The notes under the pieces: generated by a model
What the model was told of the DNA's origin: nothing
The model's database searches: none
The model's input: only the letters and a program-made list of their open reading frames with translations
Translations under genes and position numbers: made by a program
In this document: one piece after another, positions 1 to 9,370 of the stretch
Numbering within the stretch: position 1 is the stretch's first letter
Layout: every line of letters starts with the position of its first letter
Source: Pseudomonas brassicacearum subsp. brassicacearum
GTDB lineage: Bacteria > Pseudomonadota > Gammaproteobacteria > Pseudomonadales > Pseudomonadaceae
Assembly: GCF_008801605.1 (NCBI RefSeq)
Contig: NZ_VZPJ01000010.1
Location: forward strand, 1-64,000
DNA length: 64,000 nucleotides
Reading direction: 5' to 3'

Positions 1-25
1 TCCTTATTGGCGCTTTGGGTAGAAA

Positions 26-92
26 GGGCGGGACGAGAAGTCTCCCACGGTCCGTACTGGCTAGAGTCGGAATCGAGCTTTTAGTCCCGCCC
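26..92. other. Inverted repeat in left-edge intergenic DNA
   Basis: A 9-bp arm gggcgggac at 26-34 is matched by its reverse complement gtcccgccc at 84-92, about 49 bp apart. It could be the 3' part of a structured RNA or a terminator belonging to a gene left of the window. No T-tract follows directly and no coding sequence is evident here, so its role is unknown. Confidence 0.3.
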
Positions 93-111
93 ACCCCTTC
101 AAGTCTAAACA

Positions 112-200
112 TACAAGCGAGCTTGCTCGCGATGGCAGTGGATCTGTGCGCATCAATGCAGGATGTGCCACCGTCATCGCGAGCAAGCTCGCTCCCACAG
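112..200. repeat. REPIN (two inverted REP sequences)
   Basis: The segment gcgagcttgctcgcgatggc near 117 is mirrored by catcgcgagcaagctcgct near 176, ending in cccacag. This is the Pseudomonas REP core seen at more than a dozen other sites here. The left arm lacks the usual tgtggga tip, so that copy is truncated. Confidence 0.85.
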
Positions 201-529
201 GGATTGGCGGTGAATGTGAATTTTGTAGCGCTGCGCCACAAGGAGTTTGAAGTAGATAAATAACTATATGGCTTACAAAAAATCTCGATTAAAACGCTTC
301 TTTTGTTTGCACAAACAACACTATCAAAGAAATATCCCTTCACACACAGCCAACTCTTCCCCCTCCTGTTGCCACCCGCCTACTAAAAAACCGATTACAT
401 CGTAATACGTTGCCTCTTTTTTTGTAGGAAACTTCTGAAATTGAAGTTGCATGCCCGTCTCTTCGTACGAGCCCGGTTGCAAGTGGGCTAAGGTGCGCGC
501 TTTATTCAAGTTCGCAGGGTAATTTATTC
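201..529. other. Gene-free leader region upstream of the response regulator
   Basis: About 330 bp, clearly more AT-rich than the flanking genes (for example 260-330). It presumably carries the promoter of the gene starting at 530. I see no reliable -35/-10 pair, RNA gene or supported coding sequence. The short open frame on the minus strand has no recognisable protein features. Confidence 0.5.
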
Positions 530-1156
530 ATGAACTCCGTTTTCATTGTCGACGATCATCCGGTCATCCGCCTCGCTGTTCGCATGCTTCTGGAGCATGA
601 AGGCTATAAGGTCGTAGGTGAAACTGACAACGGCGTCGATGCGATGCAAATGGTGCGCGAATGCATGCCAGACCTGGTTATCCTGGACATCAGCATCCCC
701 AAACTCGACGGGCTGGAAATCCTCTCGCGCTTCAACGCCATGACCACTCCACTCAAGACGCTGGTGCTCACGGCCCAGTCGCCGACACTTTTCGGCATTC
801 GATGCATGCAGTCGGGTGCCTCTGGTTACGTTTGTAAACAGGAAGACCTCAGCGAACTTGTCAGCGCAATCAAAGCAGTATTGTCCGGCTATAACTATTT
901 TCCCAGCCAGGCGCTGAATCCGGTACGCCCGGATGATCCACGCAGTATCGAGCTGGACCTTTTCAAAAGTGTCAATGATCGAGAACTGATGGTGCTGCAA
1001 CTTTTTGCCCAGGGTCGTACCAACAAGGAAATAGCCAAGGGAATGTTTCTAAGCAATAAGACCGTCAGTACTTATAAGAAGCGGCTGATGCAGAAGCTCA
1101 AGGTCAAGTCCTTGGTCGATCTGATTGAAATGGCGAAGCGCAACGCGCTGGTGTGA
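530..1156 (+). CDS. NarL/BvgA-type response regulator (receiver + LuxR HTH)
   Basis: A 208-aa two-component response regulator. Residues 1-115 form a receiver with the acidic pair D8-D9 and phospho-acceptor D53 (LVILDISIPKLDG). Residues about 145-205 form a LuxR-type helix-turn-helix (ELMVLQLFAQGRTNKEIA...SNKTVSTYKKRLMQKL). The domain layout and length match BvgA/EvgA/RocA1 regulators. The stop lies 10 bp before the hybrid kinase at 1167, so the two are almost certainly co-transcribed partners. Seen directly: domains, motifs and gene order. Inferred: it is phosphorylated by the neighbouring BvgS-like kinase through its Hpt domain. The target genes cannot be told from the sequence; in related Roc/Sad systems they are fimbrial and virulence genes. 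Confidence 0.9.
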   Translation: MNSVFIVDDHPVIRLAVRMLLEHEGYKVVGETDNGVDAMQMVRECMPDLVILDISIPKLDGLEILSRFNAMTTPLKTLVLTAQSPTLFGIRCMQSGASGYVCKQEDLSELVSAIKAVLSGYNYFPSQALNPVRPDDPRSIELDLFKSVNDRELMVLQLFAQGRTNKEIAKGMFLSNKTVSTYKKRLMQKLKVKSLVDLIEMAKRNALV

Positions 1157-1166
1157 GAAAAACAGG

Positions 1167-4100
1167 ATGCTCAGACGCATAACCGAATGTCTCCTGCTGA
1201 TCAGTGCGGCGTTATATACAGGAATGCTCGCGGCGGCGGCGAATGCGCCCGAGCAATATACCCTGCTGGGCCACTCGTCCATGGCCCATACCGAGGTCAA
1301 GCTGGATGATGTTCACCGCGCCTGGCTACAGGATCGGCAAGCGCTGGTCCTGGGAACTTCAGCCCCGGACTACCCGCCCTTCGATCTCTCCACCAGCGGA
1401 CGCGACTACGAAGGCCTGACGGCCGATTACGCCGACATCATCGCCAAGGCCACTGGCCTGCCCATGAGCGTCCTGCGCTTCGACTCCCGCGAGGCGGCCA
1501 TGGCCGCACTCAAGGATGGGCAAATCGATATGCTTGGCACCGCCAACGGTTTCGAGGCGCGCAACCCCGACATTGTACTATCGACACCGTATGCAGTGGA
1601 CCAACCCGTTCTCGTCACCCGAACGAATGAAAGCCGATCCCTGACTGACGATCTCGAGGGGTTGCGGCTGAGCATGGTCTATCACTACCTGCCGCTACGG
1701 GAAATTGAAAAACTCTACCCCAAGGCACTCATTACCACCTACCCGTCCTACCAGAACGCCATCAATGCCGTCGCCTTCGGTCAGGCCGATGTATTTCTCG
1801 GCGATACCCTCTCCACCCACTACATGATCAACAAGGGCTATTTGAGCAATATCCGCATGGCCAGCTTCGGCAAACATGAATCCCACGGGTTCGGTTTTGC
1901 CGTACGACGTAACGACACTCGTTTGTTGGAGGTCATCAACGCTACGCTGAACCAGGTCTCCATTGCCGAGCAAGCCGCCATCTCCAAGCGCTGGAGTGCA
2001 GGCAGCGACCTGTACCTCACGGACCACAGGATACAACTGACCGACCGCGAGCAACGCTGGCTGGCGAGGCATCCGGTGGTACGGGTGGTGGTGAACGAAA
2101 CCTCCGCGCCCTTCACCTTCTTCGATGCGGATGGGGACTTTCGCGGCATCAGTGCCGACCTGCTGGAACTGATTAGGCTGCGCACCGGCCTGCGCCTGGA
2201 CATCCAGCGCCGCCAGAACGACAGCGAAATGATCGCTGCGGTCCTCAACGATCAAGCCGACATGATTGCCGCACTTTTGCCCAGCAGCGAACGACAACTC
2301 CAGTTGAAGTTCAGCCGCCCCTACGTCGACAGTTCGTTCGTCCTGCTGACCCGCAAACAGTCCGACACGCCCACGACACTCGATCAGTTCGGCCACGCCA
2401 GCCTGGCAATCGCCAAAGGCAATCCGGTCATTGAATGGCTACGCAGCCAGTACCCGAACATTCAAATCATCGAAACGGACGGCCCCTTGCGCGCCGTGGA
2501 AATGCTCGCCCATGGCCAGGTCGACGGCAGCGTGAACTCGCAAGTGATGGCCAACTACTTCATCTCCTCCTATGCATGGCGCGACAGGTTGCAAATCAGC
2601 AGCACGGTGGGCACCCAACAGGCCATGTTCGCGCTGGCCACGGTAAAAAACGCCACAGAGTTGAACGCCATCCTCGACAAGGCCCTGACCAGCATCGCCC
2701 CCGACGAACTTGGCGTCATCAACAACCGCTGGCGCGGTTACGTCTCGCCCTCGGAACACACCTGGCGCACCTACAACCGCCTGTTCCTCCAGGTCGGCGC
2801 GGGCATTGGCCTGTTGCTGCTGTTTTCCCTGGCGTGGAATGCCTACATGCAGCGCCAGATCAGGCAGCGTCAACGGGCGGAACTGGCCCTCAATGATCAG
2901 CTCGAATTCATGCATTCGCTGCTCAACGGCACCCCTCACCCCATCTACGTGAGAGATCGCAACGGCATCCTGCAAAGCTGCAACGACAGCTACCTGCAAA
3001 CGTTCGACGTCAAACGCGAAGACGTCATCGGCAAGAACCTGATGCCAAGTTCCATGAGCAACGCCTTCGAAGCGCAGGAGTACCAGGCGGACTACCAACG
3101 CGTCATGGCCGAAGGCACCGCCCTGATCGTGGATCGGCCCCTGCACATCGGGGACAGGCAACTGACGATCTACCACTGGATCCTCCCCTACCGAAACTCC
3201 GCCGCCGAAGTGCAAGGCATCATCGGCGGCTGGATCGACATCAGTGAGCGGCGCCAGCTGTTCGAGGAACTGCGCGCGTCCAAGCAGCGGGCCGACGACG
3301 CGAACCGCGCCAAAAGCACGTTCCTGGCAACCATGAGCCATGAAATCCGCACCCCCATGAACGCGGTGATCGGCATGCTTGAACTGGCCCTGAAACACGC
3401 CGACAAAGGCCACGTGGATCGCTCGACTATCGAAGTCGCGTACGAATCGGCCTCCGGCATGCTCGAACTGATAGGCGACATCCTGGACATCGCCCGTATC
3501 GAATCCGGCCATTTGAGCCTGGCCCCCGAACGCGTCAATCTCAGGGCCCTGCTGCAATCGGTCATACGAGTATTCGAGGGCGTGGCCCGGCAGAAAAACC
3601 TGGCGCTGTCCCTGCAGTTCGACGCTGCCGAGGGCAGCCCTGACGTGTTGATGGACCCGTTGCGGTTCAAACAGGTGCTGTCGAACCTGATCAGCAATGC
3701 CCTCAAATTTACCGAGCAGGGCCAGGTAGTGATCAAGGTCCGGCTGTCGCCAACCGACCGGGACGACGCTCTGCAGATGCACCTGGAGGTCAACGACAGC
3801 GGCATCGGTATTGGCCCGGCGGACCTGCAACGTTTGTTCGAACCTTTTGCCCAGGTCGATAACACCAGCCGGATGGCCCGCAACGGCGCGGGGTTGGGGC
3901 TGGTGATCAGTCGCAACTTGTGCCAGATGATGGGTGGCAGCCTGCACATGAACAGCCAACCCGGCACCGGCACCCAGGTCCAGGTACGCCTGCAACTGAC
4001 CGTCCTGTCGACAGCCCCGGTTCGCCCCCCACCTGAGCCGGTCATCGAAACGGCCCTGGCCCCCCTGAACGTCCTGATCGTGGACGATCATCCCGCCAAC

Positions 4101-4787
4101 CGCCTGCTGATGTCGCAGCAATTGGAATACCTGGGCCATCACTATCAGGTCGCCCATGATGGTGCCCACGGACTCGAGGTCTGGCAAAAGAAACATTTCG
4201 ATCTGGTCATCGCCGATTGCAACATGCCCATCATGAGCGGCTATGAACTGGCCCGGTCGGTTCGTCGCGCTGAATCCGAACAGCAACGGCCACCCTGCAC
4301 CCTCCTGGGGTTCACTGCCAATGCCCAACCGGAGGAAAAACAGCGCTGCCAGGACGCTGGGATGGACGACTGCCTGTTCAAGCCGATCAGCCTGAGCGCG
4401 TTGAGCCAATGGATCAACGCGGTCAAACCCACCGGCCGCCCAGCGGTTTTCAGTGTACAAAGCCTGCAGGCGTTGACTGGCGGCGACCCTTCGTCCAACC
4501 GGCGCCTGTTGGCCGAATTGCTCAGCAGCAGCCGCTCGGACCGCCAGGAGTTGCTCGACGTCGCCCGCGGCGCAAACCGGCAAGCGCTGAGCGAAATGGC
4601 GCACAAGATAAAAGGCGTCGCCCGCATCGTCCAGGCGACCTCGCTGATCCAGCGGTGCGAGGCGTTGGAGCGCGCTTGTCATCAGCCGCAAGCACCTGGG
4701 CGAATCAGCGACTGCATCGACGCCCTCGACCGCGCCATGAGCGAACTGGAGCAGGCCCTCGAAACGGAGATCGCCAAGGCAAAATAA
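1167..4787 (+). CDS. BvgS-type hybrid sensor kinase with tandem periplasmic binding domains
   Basis: A 1206-aa unorthodox sensor kinase. Start 1167 is chosen because it gives a signal-like N-terminus (MLRRITECLLLISAALYTG) and avoids overlap with the regulator. Order: two SBP_bac_3 (Venus-flytrap) domains at about 45-270 and 282-510, a membrane segment at about 541-562, PAS at about 580-690, HisKA with H725 (FLATMSHEIRTPMN), HATPase with GAGLGLVIS, a receiver with D1017 (LVIADCNMP), and a C-terminal Hpt with H1146 (MAHKIKG). This is the full BvgS/EvgS/RocS phosphorelay: H to D to H to the regulator at 530-1156. It acts in the inner membrane and senses a periplasmic ligand or condition that the sequence does not reveal. 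All four phosphorelay residues are intact. The HD-GYP gene follows 116 bp downstream. Confidence 0.93.
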   Translation: MLRRITECLLLISAALYTGMLAAAANAPEQYTLLGHSSMAHTEVKLDDVHRAWLQDRQALVLGTSAPDYPPFDLSTSGRDYEGLTADYADIIAKATGLPMSVLRFDSREAAMAALKDGQIDMLGTANGFEARNPDIVLSTPYAVDQPVLVTRTNESRSLTDDLEGLRLSMVYHYLPLREIEKLYPKALITTYPSYQNAINAVAFGQADVFLGDTLSTHYMINKGYLSNIRMASFGKHESHGFGFAVRRNDTRLLEVINATLNQVSIAEQAAISKRWSAGSDLYLTDHRIQLTDREQRWLARHPVVRVVVNETSAPFTFFDADGDFRGISADLLELIRLRTGLRLDIQRRQNDSEMIAAVLNDQADMIAALLPSSERQLQLKFSRPYVDSSFVLLTRKQSDTPTTLDQFGHASLAIAKGNPVIEWLRSQYPNIQIIETDGPLRAVEMLAHGQVDGSVNSQVMANYFISSYAWRDRLQISSTVGTQQAMFALATVKNATELNAILDKALTSIAPDELGVINNRWRGYVSPSEHTWRTYNRLFLQVGAGIGLLLLFSLAWNAYMQRQIRQRQRAELALNDQLEFMHSLLNGTPHPIYVRDRNGILQSCNDSYLQTFDVKREDVIGKNLMPSSMSNAFEAQEYQADYQRVMAEGTALIVDRPLHIGDRQLTIYHWILPYRNSAAEVQGIIGGWIDISERRQLFEELRASKQRADDANRAKSTFLATMSHEIRTPMNAVIGMLELALKHADKGHVDRSTIEVAYESASGMLELIGDILDIARIESGHLSLAPERVNLRALLQSVIRVFEGVARQKNLALSLQFDAAEGSPDVLMDPLRFKQVLSNLISNALKFTEQGQVVIKVRLSPTDRDDALQMHLEVNDSGIGIGPADLQRLFEPFAQVDNTSRMARNGAGLGLVISRNLCQMMGGSLHMNSQPGTGTQVQVRLQLTVLSTAPVRPPPEPVIETALAPLNVLIVDDHPANRLLMSQQLEYLGHHYQVAHDGAHGLEVWQKKHFDLVIADCNMPIMSGYELARSVRRAESEQQRPPCTLLGFTANAQPEEKQRCQDAGMDDCLFKPISLSALSQWINAVKPTGRPAVFSVQSLQALTGGDPSSNRRLLAELLSSSRSDRQELLDVARGANRQALSEMAHKIKGVARIVQATSLIQRCEALERACHQPQAPGRISDCIDALDRAMSELEQALETEIAKAK

Positions 4788-4903
4788 TCCAGCGTTTACT
4801 ATGCTATTCGCTCAGCAGTGCGTACCTGGGGGGTTCTCGAGCGGTTTCCCCTGCACGCGGGAATACCCATCGAGAACGCCCCCTGACACTTGGAGTGACT
4901 GCA

Positions 4904-7852
4904 ATGCCCAGCGCACCGCGTCCGGAAAAACGCCGGTTCCCCCTGCACGTTCATATCAGCGTGATGTTTACCCTGCTTCTGTTGCTGACCGGGGTGGTGC
5001 TGGGGATTTTCAATTACCGGCAAACCACGCAAATCATCCTGTCCAGCAGTGAAAAGCTGTTCAACCGTATTGAACAGGATGTGCGCCTGGATCTGTACGA
5101 CACCTACGAACCCATCCGTCACCTGTTGAGCCTGCTGGCCGACTATCCAGCGACGCGCACGCCCCAGATGGCGCAGCGCCTGGCCCTGCTCGTGCCCTTC
5201 AGTCAGGCACTGCGGGACAACCCGAACCTGGCGTCGTTGTACCTGGGCGATCATCAGGGCAACTTCCTGATGGTCCGGCCATTGCGCACCGCGGCCCTGA
5301 AAGCCGCCCTGCAGGCACCGACCGACGCGGCCTACCAGGTCTGGACGGTGGAGCGGACAACCGAGCAAGGCCCGGTTCATTCCCAGTCGCTGTTCTACGA
5401 CGAGACGCTGACGCTCATCGGGCGCCGGGACATTGCCGACGAAACCTACGACCCCCGCAGCCGCAGCTGGTTTCGCAGCGCCGCCGGCAGCACCGAGCAG
5501 ATCACCACCGAGCCCTACGTTTTTTTCTCCACCCATAACGTCGGCACCACCCTTGCCCGGCGCAGTGGCGAGCAGGCGGTCATCGGCGCCGACCTGACCC
5601 TGGCGGCCCTGTCCCAGACCCTGGCCAAGCATAAGGTGACCACCGGCACCGAAGTCGTCCTGCTCGATCCCACGGGCAACGCAGTGGGTTATCCCGACAG
5701 CAGCCGGCTGCTCGCCGACGCCCAGTCGGCACGCCTGACCAAGGCCCGCGACCTCAGTCCGGCTATCGCCGCCGCGCTCGACGACAACACCGACACCACG
5801 CGCCTGGAAGCGGCCGGACGCCAGTGGATCGTTTCTCGCAGCCACATGCAGGAAGGTGGGCCCCAGGGCCTGGAACTGGCGCTGCTGGTCCCTGAAGATG
5901 AGCTGCTGGACAATGCCTATCGCATGCGCTGGCAAGGCGCGCTCATCACCCTCGCCACCCTGCTGCTGTGCCTGCCTCTGGGCTGGCTGACGTCCCGGAT
6001 CCTGGTCAAGCCCTTGGGCGACCTGGTGCAGGAGGCCGATGCCATTCGCAGCTTTGACTTCAACTACCCAGTGTCCCGTCGCTCCCCGGTGCTGGAAGTC
6101 GATCAGTTGGGCGTATCAATGGCGCGCATGAAAGAGACCCTGGCGAGTTTCTTTGAAATCACCGCCAGCCTGCGCGCCGAAACCCGCTTCGCCCCGTTGC
6201 TGGAACGGGTGTTATTTGAAACCGTGAAAATCGGCCAGGCCCAGGCCGGCCTGATCTATTTGCGCGAGAACGACGAAAACCGGGTCAAGCCGTATGGGCT
6301 GATAATCAATGGAACACCCAGGGACCTCGACGCCTTCAAGCTGCGCAGTCATGAACTACAGGCTGGCGACAGTCCGCAATGGCTCCAGCAACTGGCCACC
6401 TCGGACAACCTCGTGGCCTCCCTGGGCTTCGAACAGGCGGCCGATCTGCAGAGCGTCCTGCAGGCACTGGACTCGCCGCGGGTCCATCTGATTGGTATTC
6501 GCCTGCGCAATCGACACCAGGAAACCGTCGGCGTATTGGTACTGTTGATCACAGACAGCGGCACCGAAGCCGACCTGGAAAAACTGCAGCCCGACCGCAT
6601 CGCCTTCCTGCAGGCCGTGTCCGGTGCCGCCGCCGTGAGCATCGAGGGCCAGCGCCTGCAAGACAGGCAAAAGCAGTTGCTGGACGCCTTCATCCAATTG
6701 CTGGCCGGCGCGATTGATGCCAAGAGCCCCTACACCGGCGGCCATTGCCAGCGGGTGCCGGTCCTGACCCTGATGCTCGCCCAGGCGGCCGCTGCCAGCC
6801 AGGCACCGGCATTCGACGCCTACCGGCCAACGGAGGATGAATGGGAAGCCCTGCACATCGCCGCCTGGCTGCACGATTGCGGCAAGGTCACCACCCCCGA
6901 ATACGTGGTCGACAAGGCCACCAAGCTGGAAACCCTGAACGACCGGATCCACGAGATACGCACTCGCTTCGAAGTGCTCAAGCGCGACGCCTGGGTCGAT
7001 TACTGGCAGGCCGTGGCAAGCGGCGGCGAGCCGTCATCCCTGGCACAGCAGCGCGACGCGACATTGACGGCCCTGGATGACGACTTTACCTTCGTCGCCC
7101 GCTGCAACCTGGGCTGCGAAGCCATGGCCGAGGCCGATCTGCAACGCTTGCAACAGATTGCCCAACGCCCATGGACCCGGACCCTCGACGATCGCCTTGG
7201 GGTTTCCTGGGAAGAGCACCGACGCCAGAATCGCACACCCAAGCCGTCGCTACCGGTCACTGAGCCGCTGTTGGCAGACAAGCCCGAGCACCTGCTCGAA
7301 CACCACGAAGCCGAACTGATCCCGGCGGACAACCCGTGGGGTTTCCAGCTCGACGTACCGGCCTGGAAATACAACCGCGGCGAGCTCTACAACCTGAGCA
7401 TCACGCGAGGCACGCTGACCCGCGAGGAACGCTACGTCATCAACCATCACATGGTGCAGACGATCATGATGCTCAGTCAGCTGCCCTTCCCCAGTCACCT
7501 GGACAATGTCGCGGAGATCGCTGGCGGTCATCACGAGAAAATGGATGGCAGCGGTTATCCCAAGCGCCTCAAACGTGAAGAGATGAGCCTGCCGGCACGC
7601 ATGATGGCCATTGCCGACATTTTCGAAGCGCTGACGGCAGCCGACCGCCCCTACAAGAAAGCGAAGAAACTGAGCGAGGCCCTGGGCATCATGGCTACCA
7701 TGTGCCGTGACGCCCATATCGATCCCGAGCTGTTCGGGTTGTTCATCGAAGAAAAAATCTACGAGAGCTACGCCAACCAGTTCCTCGCCCCGCACCAGAT
7801 CGATGAAGTCGATCCCCACAGCCTGCTGGTCAAGGCAGGGTTGAAGGTATGA
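4904..7852 (+). CDS. Membrane HD-GYP-domain signalling protein (probable c-di-GMP phosphodiesterase)
   Basis: A 982-aa inner-membrane protein starting after a ggag site. A membrane helix lies at about 16-36, a Cache-like periplasmic sensor domain follows, a second helix at about 345-368 leads to a HAMP-like linker, then a GAF-like region (about 420-590) and an HD-GYP domain. The metal-binding HD pair is H657-D658 (LHDCGKV) and the signature HHEKMDGSGYP ends at P886, so the catalytic residues of active HD-GYP enzymes are present. The two motifs are about 220 residues apart, much more than the usual 60-70, because of an insertion of roughly 150 residues (see findings). Family knowledge says these proteins hydrolyse cyclic-di-GMP; that is inferred here. 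The position after the BvgAS-like pair suggests a shared lifestyle switch, although a 116-bp gap leaves room for its own promoter. Confidence 0.85.
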   Translation: MPSAPRPEKRRFPLHVHISVMFTLLLLLTGVVLGIFNYRQTTQIILSSSEKLFNRIEQDVRLDLYDTYEPIRHLLSLLADYPATRTPQMAQRLALLVPFSQALRDNPNLASLYLGDHQGNFLMVRPLRTAALKAALQAPTDAAYQVWTVERTTEQGPVHSQSLFYDETLTLIGRRDIADETYDPRSRSWFRSAAGSTEQITTEPYVFFSTHNVGTTLARRSGEQAVIGADLTLAALSQTLAKHKVTTGTEVVLLDPTGNAVGYPDSSRLLADAQSARLTKARDLSPAIAAALDDNTDTTRLEAAGRQWIVSRSHMQEGGPQGLELALLVPEDELLDNAYRMRWQGALITLATLLLCLPLGWLTSRILVKPLGDLVQEADAIRSFDFNYPVSRRSPVLEVDQLGVSMARMKETLASFFEITASLRAETRFAPLLERVLFETVKIGQAQAGLIYLRENDENRVKPYGLIINGTPRDLDAFKLRSHELQAGDSPQWLQQLATSDNLVASLGFEQAADLQSVLQALDSPRVHLIGIRLRNRHQETVGVLVLLITDSGTEADLEKLQPDRIAFLQAVSGAAAVSIEGQRLQDRQKQLLDAFIQLLAGAIDAKSPYTGGHCQRVPVLTLMLAQAAAASQAPAFDAYRPTEDEWEALHIAAWLHDCGKVTTPEYVVDKATKLETLNDRIHEIRTRFEVLKRDAWVDYWQAVASGGEPSSLAQQRDATLTALDDDFTFVARCNLGCEAMAEADLQRLQQIAQRPWTRTLDDRLGVSWEEHRRQNRTPKPSLPVTEPLLADKPEHLLEHHEAELIPADNPWGFQLDVPAWKYNRGELYNLSITRGTLTREERYVINHHMVQTIMMLSQLPFPSHLDNVAEIAGGHHEKMDGSGYPKRLKREEMSLPARMMAIADIFEALTAADRPYKKAKKLSEALGIMATMCRDAHIDPELFGLFIEEKIYESYANQFLAPHQIDEVDPHSLLVKAGLKV

Positions 7853-8335
7853 TCAGCAATCCGTCAGGCGCAGGAATATCGCGGCCAACTGCTCGATGCC
7901 GGCTTGATCATGTTCGGTAAAACGCGCCGGTTTCGGACTGTCCAGGTCGAGCACGCCGATCAGGCGCCCGTCCTTGACCAGCGGAACTACCAGCTCGCTG
8001 TTCGACGCGCTGTCGCAGGCGATGTGCCCGGCGAAGGCATGGACGTCTTCGACGCGCTGGGTCTGCCGGGTCGCGGCCGCCGTACCGCACACGCCGCGGC
8101 CAAAGGGGATCCGCACGCAGGCGATCTGGCCCTGGAACGGTCCCAGGACCAACTCTTCGTTGCGATTGAGGTAGAAACCGGCCCAGTTCAGATCATCCAG
8201 CTGACTGGACAGGAAAGCCGAGAACTGCGCGGCGTTGGCAATGAAGTCACGCTCATCGGCCAGCAAGGATTCCAGCTGTGCCGATAACAACGCGTAGCCG
8301 TCAAGGCCGACTCCGGTGTCCTTCAAATCGATCAT
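7853..8335 (-). CDS. GAF-domain free methionine-(R)-sulfoxide reductase (fRMsr)
   Basis: A 160-aa single-domain GAF protein. It matches fRMsr (YebR/MsrC type): NWAGFYL, the segment RIPFGRGVCGTAA, and Cys in HIACDSASNSELVVPL followed by GVLDLDSP. The family reduces free methionine-R-sulfoxide in the cytoplasm using thioredoxin. Start 8335 (MIDLKDTG) is preferred because its ATG overlaps the TGA of the upstream ATPase gene (ATGA). A longer open frame upstream is just the other frame of that ATPase. It ends convergently and directly against the HD-GYP stop (7852/7853) with no spacer. Confidence 0.9.
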   Translation of the reverse strand: MIDLKDTGVGLDGYALLSAQLESLLADERDFIANAAQFSAFLSSQLDDLNWAGFYLNRNEELVLGPFQGQIACVRIPFGRGVCGTAAATRQTQRVEDVHAFAGHIACDSASNSELVVPLVKDGRLIGVLDLDSPKPARFTEHDQAGIEQLAAIFLRLTDC

Positions 8336-9222
8336 GCCTTGTGCTCCAACAATTTCAGGCCTACCCAATAACGGGCAAACTGATAGGCGCAACGTCCGTT
8401 GCGGTTGCCGCGACCGGTTGCCCAGCGCACCGCCAGCACATCCAGCGCTTCGTCGCGCTGCCAGGCCAGCCCGGCCTTGGCCGCCAGTTCGCCGATCCAG
8501 TGCTCCACCACGTTGAGGAAATGCTCCTGGGTAAACGGATAAAACGACAGCCACAGGCCAAAGCGGTCGGACAAGGCGATCTTGTCCTCTACCGCTTCAC
8601 TGGGGTGAAGTTCGCCGTCGACCCGTTTCCAATTCTCGTTGTCGCTTTCCTTTTCCGGCACCAGGTGACGACGGTTGGAGGTGGCATACAGCAGCACGTT
8701 GTCCGGCGCCTGCTCCAGGGATCCATCCAACACGCTCTTGAGCACGCGGTAATCGCCTTCACCGGATTCGAACGACAAGTCATCGCAGAACAACACGAAG
8801 CGCTGGGGCAGTTTCGCAACCTGCTCGACCACCCGAGGCAAATCGGCCAGGTGATCGCGTTCGATCTCGATCAAGCGCAAGCCATGCGGGGCATGTTCAG
8901 CCAACAAGGCGCGTACCAGGGACGATTTGCCGGTGCCACGCGAGCCCCAGAGCAAGGCATGGTTGGCGGGCATGCCATCGATGAACTGCCGGGTGTTACG
9001 GCCCAGTTGTTCGACCTGGCGGTCCACGCCGATCAGGTCCGACAGGCGCATGTCGAGGCTGACCTGCAGCGGCAGCAGGTAGCCGCTACGGCCGTCACGC
9101 TGCCAGCGGGCAGCCAGGGTCTGGGTCCAATCGATGGTGGGCCGGGGCGCCGGCAGCAAAGGTTCGATCCGGGCCAGCACGGCATCGGCACGCTCAAGAA
9201 AAGCATTCAATCGCGAGTCCAC
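8332..9222 (-). CDS. DUF815 family P-loop ATPase
   Basis: A 296-aa soluble AAA-type ATPase with Walker A GSRGTGKSS at about 93-101, Walker B-like RFVLFCDDLSF and an arginine-rich C-terminus (RWATGRGNRNGRCAYQFARYW). These are hallmarks of the DUF815 family, which has no settled function. It overlaps the fRMsr gene by 4 bp, so the two are translationally coupled. A role in handling or recycling proteins has been guessed for such ATPases, but nothing here decides it. Confidence 0.85.
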   Translation of the reverse strand: MDSRLNAFLERADAVLARIEPLLPAPRPTIDWTQTLAARWQRDGRSGYLLPLQVSLDMRLSDLIGVDRQVEQLGRNTRQFIDGMPANHALLWGSRGTGKSSLVRALLAEHAPHGLRLIEIERDHLADLPRVVEQVAKLPQRFVLFCDDLSFESGEGDYRVLKSVLDGSLEQAPDNVLLYATSNRRHLVPEKESDNENWKRVDGELHPSEAVEDKIALSDRFGLWLSFYPFTQEHFLNVVEHWIGELAAKAGLAWQRDEALDVLAVRWATGRGNRNGRCAYQFARYWVGLKLLEHKA

Positions 9223-9370
9223 GTCTTCTCCTCGGACAGGTTCACAGTAATGATGGCGCTCGAGCTACGAAACGCCGTATCCAATGGCGGGTCTACTTCA
9301 CACAATACACACCGGCTGCACCGGATTTCAGAGATGATCAGCTATGCTTGACCGGCGAAGGGAAACGTAA

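Noticed and set aside
15..263. Short plus-strand open frame at the left edge
   Set aside because: It runs through a REPIN, and the residues are translation of repeat sequence.
2439..4691. Long open frame (750 aa) antisense to the BvgS-like kinase
   Set aside because: It lies wholly within a clear coding gene, has no domain-like motifs, and such mirror frames are common in GC-rich genes.
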